A DNA stretch of 64,000 nt from assembly GCF_003286085.1 (NCBI RefSeq), contig NW_020825353.1:1116001-1180000 (forward strand). Reading direction: 5' to 3'. The notes below the pieces were generated by a model. The model made no database searches. It was given only the letters and a program-made list of their open reading frames with translations, and was not told where the DNA came from. Both the position numbers and the translations under genes were made by a program. Of this stretch, positions 10,017-22,651 are shown piece after piece (position 1 is the stretch's first letter; each line of letters begins with the position of its first letter). This stretch comes from Drosophila persimilis (taxonomy: Eukaryota > Arthropoda > Insecta > Diptera > Drosophilidae).

Positions 10017-13000
10017 ATGTCAAAATCCAAAGTGAATCAGCAGGGGCTTCCCTACTCCTTCTCCTGCGCCACTCCCGGCGCCAGTCGGCTGCGGGCGATC
10101 TGGAGCAAGAAACAGGCGACCAGCAACAGGTGAGAGGCACAACACCAGGGCCACTCGTGGCGCCCCCCAATGATACCCCGTTCCCTTTCAGCTATTTCAA
10201 CAGGTACGCACATCCGCTCTGCCCCAATCATTATGCCGCCAATCCACTGGACAAGCCCTATTATAACGAGTATTTGTGGAAGTCATGCAAGAAGCGCAGG
10301 TGCAGTGCGTTGCGCAGCAAGAACCGTGTGGATGTGGAGGCCGATTCCATAGGCGTTGCCGTGGGCATGGTCTGCTCCGAGTCGCAGATTGCAGGACCCC
10401 GGAGCTTAAAGGGCAGCCAGCACGACGAGATCAATTCGTGCAACTTTGCCACGTACCTGAAGGCCTTCGCCCTGGTGTACGTCCTGCCGGAAGTGGAGTG
10501 GACGGCGGATAAGATTGACATGCTGCTGCAGGAGGGCGTTGATCTGTTAGAGGCCAGCTCCGAGGGGAGTGAGGCGACTGCCGAGCGGAAGGAGGACGGC
10601 ATGAACCCGCCACTTCTCCGGCCGCAGATCTACACGGATGCTGAGAATCGCATCAAGCGCAATTTCAGCCTGGAGGGTCACACCTTTACCCTGGCCCTAG
10701 AGTCGCGCTATCTGGGCGATCCGAGGCAGCCCATGGAAACGCAGCTGCCCCACACTATCGAGAACCTGCGCGACGTGCTGCAAACCTTCTTCCGCACTAG
10801 CCACTACTGCCTGCTGCTGACAAAGATGGGTCACCTGCTCATCTGGAAGCGGCGCAACGTGTTCTTCGTGCTGGATGTGCAGGGCAGACGCAAGAACGAT
10901 CTGGTCAGCGACAAGGCGAAAGGCGTGGCCATGCTCGTCTGCCTGCACACCATCGACAATGTTTACTATCTGGTTAGCCAGCTCAGCGGCATCTCGCCAG
11001 AGGATGAGTTCACGCTGCGGGAGCTCGTGGTTGTCCGCCTGGTGACGCCCGACGGCACCCTCTATCTGAGGGACACTGTCCAGCGGGACATGGAGTTTGA
11101 GGTGATCAACAGCAACTACGCCTATCTGAAGGGGAATCTCCACTTGTCCCTCAACACGGCCGATCCTCTCCGCAGTCGCAGCAGCATAATGGTGGCGGTG
11201 GGCGCCATTATGGCCTCCAAAATCGACCATCCGGCCACCTGGAACCACACCATGTTCGATCGCCTCATCTGCTACGGCGTCGAGCTCTGTCGTAGCTGCT
11301 GGGGCGACCGTCTAGAGGAGCAGCGGCCCATCAACTTGGACGAGTTTCCCACACAGCTGCGTCTGGGCCAGTTTGTGGTGGAGCTGGAGCTGCTGCCCAA
11401 TGTCCGGGCGGGAAACTGGCGGAGCGTGCTGCGAGTCGTGGGGACAGAATTTGACCATCACGTCCGCGAGACCCTGAAGGAGTTCGGCAATGCCATCTTT
11501 CAGATCAACAGCCAAATGTACGCCGTGTGGACCAAAGGCGACTTCTACTACCTGCTCGATGCGTACCGCCACACGATTGCCGACACGGCCGTGGAGAAGG
11601 ACAAGGGAGCCTGGTCCACGGTGCGCATGTTCCGCGATCCCCTCACCATGATCAGTGTGTTCCACCAGCTGCTGAAGGAGTCCAACCGGCCGTCGCCCTA
11701 CCACCTTCATGCGGTGCGCATCAAGAACCTGGCCGAATGCCCCAAGGGCTATGCCCTGGCCCCCCTGCCCGATGACGACGACACGGAGGTGCAGTCTATT
11801 AACGAGACGATCCTGTTTAACCAGCTCGCCACCAGCTCCGGTCACGTGCTGGCCGCCTTGAGTGACTACGAGGAGGACCTCTGCAGCCACACCGAGGACA
11901 ACAGCGACATCGAGAACTTCGAGCTGCTGGACAACATCGACGACGATGAACCAGATTTCGACTGCGCTGAAGAGTGCGAAGATGAAGAGAGCGAAGGTGA
12001 CGAGGATACGCAGGCCCGTAACGTAGGCCACAAGAAAAAGCCCAAAAAGGAGCAAAATGAGCTCAAAATCTCAAAATCAGTATCATTCATCGCAGTCCCG
12101 AAAAGCCAGCAGAAGGGGGGAGACCGGGAGAACTCGCGTTTAGCTTCCGGACAAACTCAGACCTTCTCTGCACCGAAGGCCAAGCCAGCCAGTGATGCGA
12201 AGGACCAGCGCCCATCTTCAGGAGAATGTCCGCACTTCTTGGCACCCAAGGAAAAGCCATGTAGCTGTCAGACTGACGTGCGGTCTGCACCTCCTGAAAG
12301 GACCGAGCACCACTCCGTACTGCCAGCAGAACAGTCCGTCACTGCTTCAGGAAGACCTCAGAGCTCTTCCAAGCTAACCAGCACAAAAAGGGATATAATG
12401 AAGCCTTCTGCGGGACCATCAAAAGATTTGGCGTCGTCCCTGGAGGAAATCAGGGCCACCCGTAAAGGCATAGTGAAGAACTCGGAGTTCGACTCCGAGC
12501 TAGATGGAAAGATGTCGTGTCCCAATCAACCCCTCAAGGTGGCGCGGTTCCAGGCCAAGACGTTTAAGCAGAAGACTTGCCAGCAATCCTGCTGGTGCAT
12601 CGGCAGGAAAGGGAAGAGCCAGGAACCACCTGAAGCGAACAGCAAGCAAGCGTTTCAGGCGACAAGGTTTCCCGGCTTCTGTCGGGAGGCCCATATGCTG
12701 GCTGTGGCCGGGTCGGAGAGCGGCACTGTGGAGAGCCTCAAGCGTCTGCTCATCTCCTCCTTCCAGGCGGCCAATCGGGTGCTCACCATGACGCCCTGGG
12801 GCAACTATGTGGTCTTCAGAGTGCACACCAGCTCCGAGTCGGGATCGAGATTTTATGTCTTCGACGGCTGCACCTGCAACATTGATCGCTTCCGCCACTT
12901 GGATCTGTCGTGTGGCACGGCCGGACTGCTGCCATTTGGCAAATTGTCGCAAGTCGTTTGCCACATGATCGACTCGCGGGAGGTCAAGGCTTTGGATGCG

Positions 13001-13063
13001 CTGAGCACTCGTCTGGAGGCACCCTGCAGGAGATTCGAGCATCTATTGGCCCGCAATGCGTAG
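10017..13063 (+). CDS. Large uncharacterised Drosophila protein with three related degenerate domains
   Basis: I recognise no named family. By position it should match the D. melanogaster gene next to asf1 (probably CG9384). Preferred model: exon 1 10017-10129, a 62 bp intron (GTGAGA...CCCTTTCAG) and exon 2 10192-13063, giving 994 residues. An unspliced frame from 9998 is also open (1021 residues), but the intron is of typical length with strong ends and its removal joins a clean ATG frame. Three segments look alike: hydrophobic strands, an aromatic pair and FhD. They are VFFVLDVQGRRKND in the first third, FYYLLDAYRHTIAD in the middle and RFYVFDGCTCNID near the C-terminus. An acidic then basic linker (DNIDDDEPDFDCAEECEDEE) and a long Ser/Pro/Lys-rich spacer separate the second and third. 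No signal peptide or membrane segment is seen. Confidence 0.8.
10130..10191 (+). other. Predicted 62 bp intron that decides the N-terminus of the gene at 10-13 kb
   Basis: Donor CAACAG|GTGAGAG and acceptor CCCTTTCAG|CTATTT. Its length is not a multiple of three, so splicing selects the ATG at 10017 while intron retention selects the ATG at 9998. The two proteins differ only before the SYFNRYAHPLC segment. Confidence 0.65.
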
Positions 13064-14553
13064 GACTCCTGCCAGCTGATAATTCAGTTTATAAATTATT
13101 TACAGCGTAATACAAATTTCAAGTGTGTTTAGATATCTGCCAAGTGCCCAACCAACGACAGGCGGTCAGTTTTTCAAGCAAAAATTCAAAAAGAGACTGC
13201 CGGAGAATCCAAAAATAAAATACACGGCAGAGCGGTTGTCGGGAGCAATTGGTAGCCCATTATCTGTCAAATCTATTAAGAAACGATTCTCTTTTACTGT
13301 AGAGTCTTCTGTTGTAGCGTTTCTTATTTGTTTTCCATTTATTATTATTGCTAATTCGTATGAGTCGTTAAATTTAAACTTAATATTGAGTACATTTACA
13401 TAATGCAGAGAAATGTCGGCCCGGGTGGGACGACGACGCATCTTACGATAGCTAAACATCCAACTAGTGTATAAATATATATATGTAGAATATATATAAT
13501 ATATATATTAAGTGTATATAGTATTATTTTTAAATTTGTAATTCGTTTTGCAGCTGATGAACGCTTTCCAGAAAACAGAACAGTCCAGAACAGAGCACGA
13601 GGCCAAGTTTTAATCAATGGTTTTCCCATTTTCTGGAAAGCATTCATTGGCCGCGTCATAGCCGCGGTCAGATTTTTACCAGGATTTTCATTCAATATTC
13701 TTAGATTGTATTTTATTTTTCCCTTATTCTGTTGCTTTTATATTTTGCATTTTAAGGCACTGAAGCTTTGAATTTTGTGCATATCGAAAGAAAGATATTC
13801 TTTTGGATAACTCCTCGCTGCCACCATCCAAAAGCGCGACTACAAAATTATACAAATCGCTTCGAAAAAAACATGCTTCTTTCGAGAGTTCTTTAGCAAA
13901 TTTCGTTTATATAAAAAATATCCCTGACTATTTTCGTCTTCATAATTCCCTTGCCCTTCTATCCATCTGTTTCCTATATAAGTAATTTTTTGCCTGAGGC
14001 CGATTCAATTATTTTGTTGCTTTGTAGGTTTTGTTGTTGGGTTTCGTTTTGTGGTTCAAGCTCTTGGGATCGAGAAAAAAAACTATGCTACGCCTAGGCC
14101 CTAGGATCTAAAATACATATACAATTAGGTAATTTTTTAAATATATTACAAAGGCAGCTCTCTCAAAGGTCAAATATCAACTAGGACTAATGCAAAAAAA
14201 AAAATTATATATTCAGCAACATAGGAAGTGCATGCGATACGAATACGACACGAAGAAAAGATTGCCCCTGACCCCGTAGAAATTTTCTGTTTGGTTTCGA
14301 GTGTGGGACGTGCATTCCGAAGCGATCAACGCACACACGGGCACAACATACACATACAAATAAATTATAGAGAGAGAGATAGATGATAGATAGATAGACG
14401 GATCTGGACGTGAACATAGATAATACCATTAAAAGTGGGGGGCGATTTCCCGGTTGAGTATATATATAGTAGAGATAGTTGTTGTACAGCGACCGTGTAC
14501 AACTGGTTATGTTTAGGAGTTTTCTCGCTTAGGCTAGAACATATCGTACTAGG
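13064..14553. other. Non-coding: convergent 3' ends of the 10-13 kb gene and wnd
   Basis: A 1.5 kb AT-rich stretch with no supportable gene. It contains a (TA)-rich tract at about 13468-13530 and short GATA-type runs near 14370-14400. A minus-strand AATAAA (TTTATT at 13712-13717) lies 840 bp past the wnd stop and is one candidate end for a long wnd 3' UTR. Confidence 0.5.
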
Positions 14554-17500
14554 TTAGACCATGTTGACGGCGCCATCAGCCTCGAATGTGGGTATGGATA
14601 TAATGTCGCTGCTGCGCACCGCCCCCATGGGTAGTGTGGAACCCTTGGCTTTGGCTTTGGCTTTGGCCTGATCAAAATCCAGATCCACCTCATCATCGTC
14701 GTCGCTGGAGCTGCTCGAATCGTCGTCGCCTTCCTCGGGCTCGCTGCAGCTGTTTGTGGAGGTGGATGTGTTTTGGGTTTGCTTCATGGCCGACGCTATA
14801 TCCGTATTGCTCTCCAGCGTCGAGTGCTGGCTGGACGGCGAGTGACTGTACTCGGAGGTATTCTCCTCCTCGTCGGAGACAATGACCACATTGCGTTTGT
14901 GGTGTATGGCAATCTTCTGGGACATCGGTGCCTTGTAGCTGCGCCGCGGACGCATGCCTCGGGCAATGGGCAGGCGACCAATGCTGAAATGAGAAATGTC
15001 ACAGATGAAATCTTGGATCTTGGCTTGCGCATATATCCCACTCACCTTCGTCTCCGCAAGGCGTACTTGCAGTCCGTGGTCTCGCCCTCCTCATCAGACC
15101 AGCTATCCTGAGCATTGGCCTCCCCGCCATTGGCATTGCCCCCGATCGAGGAGGGGCCATTGGGCCCATTGGGATTGTCTCCCTGCGGCTGCTTCCTTCG
15201 CTTGCTCTGCGTGCTGCTGCACCGACTCAGGCACGGACTGTTGCCAGCTTCCCTGTGATCCTCCAGCGGCGAACCTACTCCTCCTCCGTTCCCGTTCTCA
15301 GTGTTTGAGTTCGAGTTCGTGTTGGACTGAATGGAGAGGCGGTTCTCGTTGATGAACTCGATGACTTTGCGACCCAATCGATCGAGATTCTCATTGTCGC
15401 TGCAACAGTCGGTGATGTCCAGGCGCTCGTTGCTGTTCATCACATCGTCGTTCATCAGCTGGTCCGGACTAGAGCAGGCATCCTGGTACGTCAGCTCGCT
15501 GGTACTCAACGAATTGCCATTCGACGGACTAGTGGGATTCACGGAGCCTACTCTGCAGGCCTGGGCCTGAGCCTGAGCCTTGGCCATTTTCTGGACTCGT
15601 TGCAATTGAAGCGGCAGCTGGCGATGGTTCGGGGGTGGCACATCAATCGGCTGAGTGCGGGGCAGATCGGCGCTGGGACTAATGTCCGTTTCACTGACAT
15701 CCATGGCGTCGGTCTGTGTATGTTGCTCCACCAGCTGTACCTTTCGATTCTCCGGCTCGCTCTGGTAGCGACGATCGCGCGTCGGGCTGTACTTGGGTGG
15801 CGCTCCTAGCGAGTCAGAGCCATTGCGTCGATGGCCGCGCTTCTTGTTCTTGTTTGCCATGCTGCTGCCTCCGCATCCGCCACCGCCAGGAATGATGTTG
15901 CCCAAATACGACTTTGGCTGGCAGTTTCCGTCCAGCTGGGCATACAGCACGCACTTTATAGGGGACTACGGTCAAAAAAATTGTATTATTACCATTACTA
16001 ACGAACAAAATATGGATTGCTCACCTCCGGCGTGGTCTCTGGATCTGGTGTGGTGGAAGTCTGCTGCTGGATGGCGGCCGGCGGACCGTTCAGTCGTCGG
16101 CGGTAGTGTTGCATCTTTTTGAATGTATTGCCAAAGCGCCGCGAGGGCTTATATCCGTTTCCAGGCAGCTTCCGTTCACGCCTGAAAAGTGATTTCAAAA
16201 GTCAACAAAAGGGGTTCGAATCTGTCTTAGGAGAGCAGAAGATAGCACTTACTCGGCAATTTCCTTCTCCTTCTCCTGCAGCTGGGTCATGCATTCGCTG
16301 AGCTCAACGAACAGCTGGTTCGTCTTCTGCAGCTTGTCCTCGTAAACCATGCGTATGTCCTGGGCGTGTCGCCACTCGGCTGTGCGCCGCTTGATCAGAT
16401 CCTGCTCGTACTTGTGTATGCTGGTGCCGTTCTGGGTGATCTCCTTCAGGTGGGAGCGCACCTCCTCCTTCCACGACTTTTGCGTCTCAAAGTACTGCTT
16501 CTCCGTCTTGCGAAGCAACTCCGGTCCGGCAATGTCCAGGTGCGACAGAATCTGCCGGAATGAGGGACGATTTCTGGGCTTGCTCTTCCAACAGAGCTTC
16601 ACCAGCAGCTTAAAGCCCTCCGGACAGGTGCTGGGTACGAGAAGCTTGAGCGAATTGTTGCCCACACCCCAGATGATGGCCGAGGAGTCGACATCCTTGT
16701 AGGGTATCTCGCAGGTAAGCATTTCCCAGAGCACAACGCCGTACGACCAAATGTCCACCTTCTCCGAGCAGGGCTCATTCCGTATCACCTCGGGAGCCAT
16801 CCAGGCCACGGTGCCCGCGAAGCTCATCTTGGTGCTAATCTCGTTCCACTCGCGACTCGTCCCAAAGTCGCTAATCTTGACCACCTCATTTGTACTAATC
16901 AGTATGCTGAAAGGATTATCCCCCACAGAACAGGATACGTTAAATCCGAATCTATATGGAGGAAATCTACTGCTGGATTGGGTGCACTCACTTGGGACTC
17001 TTCAGATCTCTGTGTATGATCTTGTGGGAATGCAGATACTGCATTCCCTGGGCAATTTGCTTGGCCCACGAGACCAAGCGGGACGGCAACATAACCTGCT
17101 CCTCCTTGAGTATATTCTGCAGCGGACCGTACGGACAGAACTCCATGATGATGCAGAATACCGGCGACTGAGTGCATACTCCTCTGCAAGATGGATCGAT
17201 CGTTTAGATGGAATTACACTCGTAAAGCTTACACTGCTGCCAGCAAACTCACTTGAACTTGATGATGTTCTCATGGTCCAGCTTCCGCAGATGCTTGATG
17301 TCCGTTTCCTTCAGCTCCTTCACCTTCTTCACGGCCACAATCTCGTTCTTCAGCTTGCCACTGAATACGGCGCCTTGTGCCCCACTGCCCAACCACTCGA
17401 GATCCGTGATGGACTCGAAGGGTATTTCCCAGTCTTCGCTCCGCTGACTCTTCACCTCGATCACGCCGCTCTTGCCGATGAACGAGAGCACAGGCTTCAT

Positions 17501-20500
17501 GCAACCCAGCAGCCCATACATCCATCCTATGGGCTTGTCCGGATGCCCGAACGCTGCCGCCGCCCCGCCAATGTTGTGGGGCCAGCGCTGTTGACACGTG
17601 TTCTCTGCACTGCTGTCCGTGATCTCCCCGTAGTTGGTGTGATGCTGCAGATGCGGCGGAGAGTCGAGATCGGGTGACTTGAAGGGTAGATCTGTCGCCG
17701 CCAGTCCTAGGTGTCCGAACTCATCCTGCAGACAGGCCATGCTGCAGAAACCAAAGGAAACAAAATACCATTAAGATTGGTAAGTAAACATGTTAAAGAA
17801 TCACTATTTCCCTACTGCCTGCAATTCCCGCTATTTACTTATCGATATTTAAGTGTTATGTTTTCAAATGCGATAAGGAACATTGTGCCAACGCCAACCC
17901 ACCCGATCTACAACCCCTGTACTATCTACCAATTTCTATAAATAAATGTGATTCCCCCGCCCTAACTATTTACCTCCTACAAACAAATAACAATGGGGAT
18001 GGTGTTCCCTTCCATTCTAATGATCTGATCCAATATTATCCGGCGTATCTTCGATTTCCATAAAAAGCGAACGTTGCTAAGCGAAAATACTAATACTAAT
18101 ACATATGTACATATATCCATTGCGTGATAATCAAACTGTTGTTTCGGGTTTTGTTTTCATGTTTACACACGTCGCAATAATTTTTTGTACCCTTGCAGAG
18201 GGTACTTTTTATTGCGTCAGCCGAAGAAGCAGGATGTCCGACTTTATATAGCTGATAATCGGACATTTGATCACTATACGATATATGTATGCCATATGCC
18301 ATGTGAACGACAAAATATATCACAATTGTTTTATGATTGTTATAAATCTGACGATCTCCAAGGGTATTCAAAGCTTCGGCATTCGAAAATCTATTGTTCC
18401 ACTCTGTTGTTTTCGTGTGGCCGACACAGTGAACGTGCAGAAAAAAGAGCGAATAATTGATAAAAAGCCGTGCAAATAAATATTAGTGAAGCGATCGCCC
18501 CACCCACCCCTCGCCTTTATTTCAGTTCTGGAAACTGGAAACACACATACACGCAAAAGCCTTCCTGTTGCCGTGCTTGGAATTCGTATTTGCTTTGTGG
18601 TGCGATAAGATAAGCAAACACAGGAGAAGTAGACTCTGGGGGGGGGCAGAACGGGCAGCAGAGAGTAGCGACAGCAGCCGCAGGTGGAAAAACATTTATC
18701 GCAACAACAACCACCGAACGACCGACGCGTAGAAAGTCTCTCACGGGACCGACGAACAGGCAAATCACCAGTTACCCACACACCCAATCAAAGAATCTAC
18801 CGTTCTTTGCAGATTTATTTGGTGGCTGACCATACCTATAGTCATCTCACTCTCGCAAGCGCCCAGAGGGCAGCCGCACGCATAACAAGTGTCAAAAACC
18901 TTTTATACGAGCATTGTGTTTATTTATGAATTTGTGAAAAGTATTAATTAAGCCTCGAAAGTATATATGTACATAAATAAGCCGCCAAGCCGCACAGCAC
19001 GTTTTGACCTTTGCCTGTGACGCGTCGTAGTTCATAGAACGCGGAAATTTGGCGGCATGCTGCGTTCTTCTTACCCGCGTCATTCGTTTCGTGTTTTTTT
19101 TTGCACAGGTCAGCGAGAGTGCAACGCACATAACGGTAAATGGTTTGGCTGGCTGCAGTGTGGTGTGACTCAGTTTAATGTGGCTTACCTCTTTTCGTTT
19201 GTGATAATCTTGTCCGGCGGCTCGTTGTGGCCAAAGAATGATATATAATAGACCATGGTGAATGTGCTTTGCTTTCCCTTTCCCTCTCTTCCTCACTTAA
19301 TTTCAATTTCCACGGCCAATTGTGTTTGTTTTTGTAATTAGTTGTCGAGCACTAAGAATCTCATTCATTCATACACAACGGCGACGACGTCGACGGCGCT
19401 GCATTAATGCAAATTTTTACGCTTGCTTTTCGCTGGCAGCAGTTTTTTTTTACGCACAGCAGCGGCAGCGTTCGGGGCGGCGTTACAGTAACTCTTGATC
19501 GTTTCGTTCGTGCCAAGCACAAGCAGCCACCGCACAACACACACACACACACACACACACAGGCTGGCCGAGTTGCTGCTATTTTTTTGTCGCCAAAAAA
19601 AATGAAATGACGTCAAGGTAAGTTGGTAAGATTTTGTTGTTGGGTGTCTGTGTTAATTACAAGAGCAAGAGCACAGCGCTAGCCACTTTCGCAGGCTATG
19701 TGTTGTAGTGCACGTGGATTGTTTAAGAAACTGTAATAATTTCACGTAATTTCAAAATACTGCGTCACAACAACCACAAAAAAAAGGAGACGACACAATA
19801 GACTGTCAACTGATTTGGCGATAAGCAGCACACACACGCTCACGCACACGAACGAGCACACATTAAGGCAGGCTCACGATTTTTGCGACAACCGTCAGAA
19901 ACGATTGATTTTTGCCAACTAAATGGTGAGCGGTAGCGTTGGAGCATGGCCCCAAAGCTCCCTATTATCAGCGTAGCTTTCGGATGTTGTGCTCTCTGGG
20001 CTCGAACAACTCTCTTTCTCCCTCGCGGTCGGTCGGTCTCTCATCTTTTGTTATCACGGCCTTTTGTTGTTGTCAAAGTGACCAAATTCGCTAATGCCTG
20101 CAGTCGGCTGCAATCTGTGCGGCCCCTTTTCTATGCCGATGTGCTCTCTGGTCACACTCGAAACCAGTTTTTGTAGCAGCGCGACATGATCCGCACAGGC
20201 AGGTGTTTGCATGTGTGTATCTATGTGATGCTTTGTGTAACAAGGAAGTTTTAGTCGCGCGTCGGCAAAGATCGGTTTTCTCTCTTTGAGTACGTTTGCT
20301 TTTTATCATTTCACCACAATTTATTAATAGCACGTGTTTGTTGAAAGCCATTACTATTCCTTTATTTTGGGTGCTATTTTTGCATAGATTTCCATCTGAA
20401 ATCATTGAACCCAGCCTATTCTACGGAAAACCAGGAAGCTATTTCCCTAATTTGGTATCTAGACAGCTGATTAATATCTAATTAAGTTTTTTATATCCTT

Positions 20501-21037
20501 TCAGGTGGGTATCCTGATGTGTCGTGTCAATAGTTAAGCGTATTTGCCATTTTTTATATAAAATAGCATAGCTCAATAAGATTAAATGGAAACAATCGAT
20601 TCGCAAGGGTATCTAAAGCTTCGGCCCCCGAACTTAGTATTGTTCTTATTTGATATTGAAATAAATCAATTAAAATGTTTTTGGGAAACTGATCGAGCGA
20701 CCTGTTGAATATTTCCGAGCCCGCTTTCGGAATCTACCCGAAGCGCTAGAGTTTTTTTTCTCAGTGTACGTACGCTGAAGGTCGATTACCTCGCACTTGA
20801 GCACGATCTGACGGAATTTTCTTATAAAATGATTTAAAATAAATGCAAGTATTTTTTTTTTTGTAAATCGTGCGAAACTTACCTTCTTCGCAGGTTATCC
20901 GTTTGATCCAGCGACAGGTTGGGACTACTGCCGTGGTGTCGCCTCCGGCCGTACAATTGCTGCCGGGAGGCGGTAGCGGCGGCGACACTGACCAAATCAT
21001 CGCGACTCTTGCTCAGACTGTCGCTAAATGGTTGCAT
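14554..21037 (-). CDS. wnd: Wallenda, DLK/LZK-type MAP kinase kinase kinase
   Basis: A neuronal dual-leucine-zipper MAP3K that drives JNK and p38 signalling in axon injury and synaptic growth and is held down by the E3 ligase Highwire (known). Minus-strand exons: 21037-20883, 17741-17253, 17183-16992, 16906-16253, 16181-16025, 15965-15046, 14983-14554. The coding sum is 2997 bp, or 998 residues. The kinase domain spans about residues 163-410. It has the Gly loop GSGAQGAV near 170, the AVKK lysine near 190, catalytic [20 protein letters not shown], and [11 protein letters not shown] in the activation segment. A coiled-coil/zipper follows ([20 protein letters not shown]). The tail is long, Ser/Asn-rich and acidic, ending near [20 protein letters not shown] shorter form could start at the ATG at 17740, missing 52 residues. 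D. melanogaster CG8789. Confidence 0.94.
18187..18388. mobile_element. Short degenerate dispersed element in wnd intron
   Basis: Begins with the inverted motif GTACCCTTGCAGAGGGTAC (18187-18205) and ends with AGGGTATTCAAAGCTTCGGC (18361-18380). Both ends are of a type common at termini of non-autonomous Drosophila elements. No coding capacity. A second copy of the end motif lies at 20606. Confidence 0.55.
19536..19561. repeat. (AC)n microsatellite
   Basis: Near-perfect AC dinucleotide run of about 26 bp inside the first wnd intron. Confidence 0.85.
20601..20640. mobile_element. Terminal fragment of the same dispersed element family
   Basis: The segment AGGGTATCTAAAGCTTCGGC at 20606-20625 matches the end of the 18.2 kb element at 18 of 20 positions. 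The rest of the copy is not recognisable. Confidence 0.45.
20883..21037 (-). other. wnd: Upstream coding exon of wnd (alternative N-terminus)
   Basis: Starts at the ATG 21037-21035 ([15 protein letters not shown]...) and ends at a near-ideal donor AGAAG|GTAAGT. Its 155 bp end in phase 2 and join in frame to the exon starting at 17741 (AG+C makes Ser, then MACLQDEF). A protein-like Ser/Arg-rich sequence with consistent phase over a 3.1 kb intron makes this an exon rather than chance. Confidence 0.8.
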
Positions 21038-22100
21038 TGTCCGTGAGAGAGAGTTTTAGAGTGGTCTGTGGACTCCTTACGACATGCTTGGCTGTTTGGT
21101 GGGGGGGTTTATCTGCGGAAGGTCAAGTGATTTGGTATCAAAGGTTTCAGAACCTCGGTGAACTCCACACAAATTCGCGCGCTCGCGCATTAACCTGTAA
21201 TCTTTTATCAATGAACAACGCCAAAGCACACAAAATCAATAAGAGACGACGTCAAACGGCAAAATGCGCAGGATGTGCCCTGCGTACGAGAGCGAGAGAG
21301 AGGGCGAGCGGTCAAAGTCGTTTGTTCCTTGTCGTCACGGGGAGAGCCCACGCAAATTCAAGTAAGCTTGTTGTAGTCTACTAAAAGATACCCTCTATAT
21401 AGATTTCATCTCATTTCTACATATCTACAAGAGTATTTGGTAGTATCTCACTCATCCCATTAAAATTAGTTACGCTATGTACTTTCATGTATTTTTATCT
21501 GTCCATTTTTATCATCCTGATCAAGACTCCATATCTATGATTTTGAATGCTTCCTTTTGCCTGTTACCCTTTGCACCCTTAGCACGGTACCTCGCAAGCC
21601 ATAAAGTCAAAGCAGCAAAGAAAGCGTGAGATTTTGTTCGCATGAACAGCGATGAAGAAGAAGAAGAAGAAGAAGGAAGAGTCGGCCACCTTTCAGTTCA
21701 ATAATTACATTTGTCAATTTCACATTCCGCATAACGTCCAATTGTACATGTGTATACATACGGTATTTCTTTCACTTTCAAAGTGCAGTCTGAGCTATTT
21801 TTATGATGCCTTTAAAAGGCAAATTACAAAAAAGAACACACTTGCACATACACCATCGAGTATTTCTGCATGCCTGTGTGTGCACATACATTCACATGTT
21901 CGTATGCTTGTATGTACATGTGTAAATCCACTTCTTCTGCTTTTTGCCTTTGCCGTGCTTTTGGTGCTGCTGGTTCTTGGTTTTGTGGGGGTTTTTTTTT
22001 TAAACTTGGCTAAAGCTAGAACATAACAAAAAAAATGACATTTTGCCACACACACCAATACACTTTTTTCTCTATTTCTGTACTCCTCTCCGACTCTCTC

Positions 22101-22121
22101 GCACACACACACACACACACA
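22101..22121. repeat. (CA)n microsatellite
   Basis: Short perfect CA run between wnd and Iduna, followed by an imperfect extension with interspersed GG. Confidence 0.8.
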
Positions 22122-22651
22122 TGGCACACACCCACACGGACACACGTTGGAAACCTTACAGCGCAGCTTTGTGCTGTTGCTGCTTCCTCTTCTTCGTTGT
22201 GTTCCCTCTTTCAGAGAAAATCAATATACAATTTTTTATTTGCACATTTTCACAGTTTCGCACAAGTTTTCAAGCCATTTTCCCCATGGAAATTGTATTC
22301 TCCATTCATTTGCTTACATTTATTTGGTCTTTGTGGGTAATTTTAATTGATTTTTGCTTGAAATAAAAAAATTAAAGACTGGTTTCTGGGGGAGCCCAGT
22401 TGCGCTTTAGATAACGAAACGGAGAACGCGTTATTCCGACCCAACCGTCCGCACCAAAGGTAGATACAAATCAACTACAAAAAAAGTGGCCGAAGCTGGC
22501 TTTAGGCCGAAACCGAGACCGCCGCGGAGAGAGCACAGCGCACAGCACCACAAAATTGGTATGTACCGCCGTGAGCTAAGCCGATTTCCTCCCTCAAAAC
22601 CAGTTTGGAGCGCAGGTTGCACTGCGCATGTGTGTGCCCAGAGAGACGGAC

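Larger units (their letters stand above)
17742..20882 (-). other. Large first intron of wnd, with repeat fragments
   Basis: 3.1 kb without conserved ORF. It holds a short dispersed element (about 18187-18388), the end of a second one (20601-20640), a CA microsatellite (19536-19561) and several T-rich runs. Because the exon at 17741 carries its own usable ATG only one base after the acceptor, this intron could host an internal promoter, but I see no TATA/Inr pair that proves it. Confidence 0.5.

Noticed and set aside
11312..12055. 247-codon minus-strand frame inside the 10-13 kb gene
   Set aside because: Antisense shadow; begins and ends without splice or start support and mirrors codon bias of the plus-strand gene.
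16205..16225. tRNA-like GGTTCGAATC box in a wnd intron
   Set aside because: No matching A box or cloverleaf could be drawn around it.
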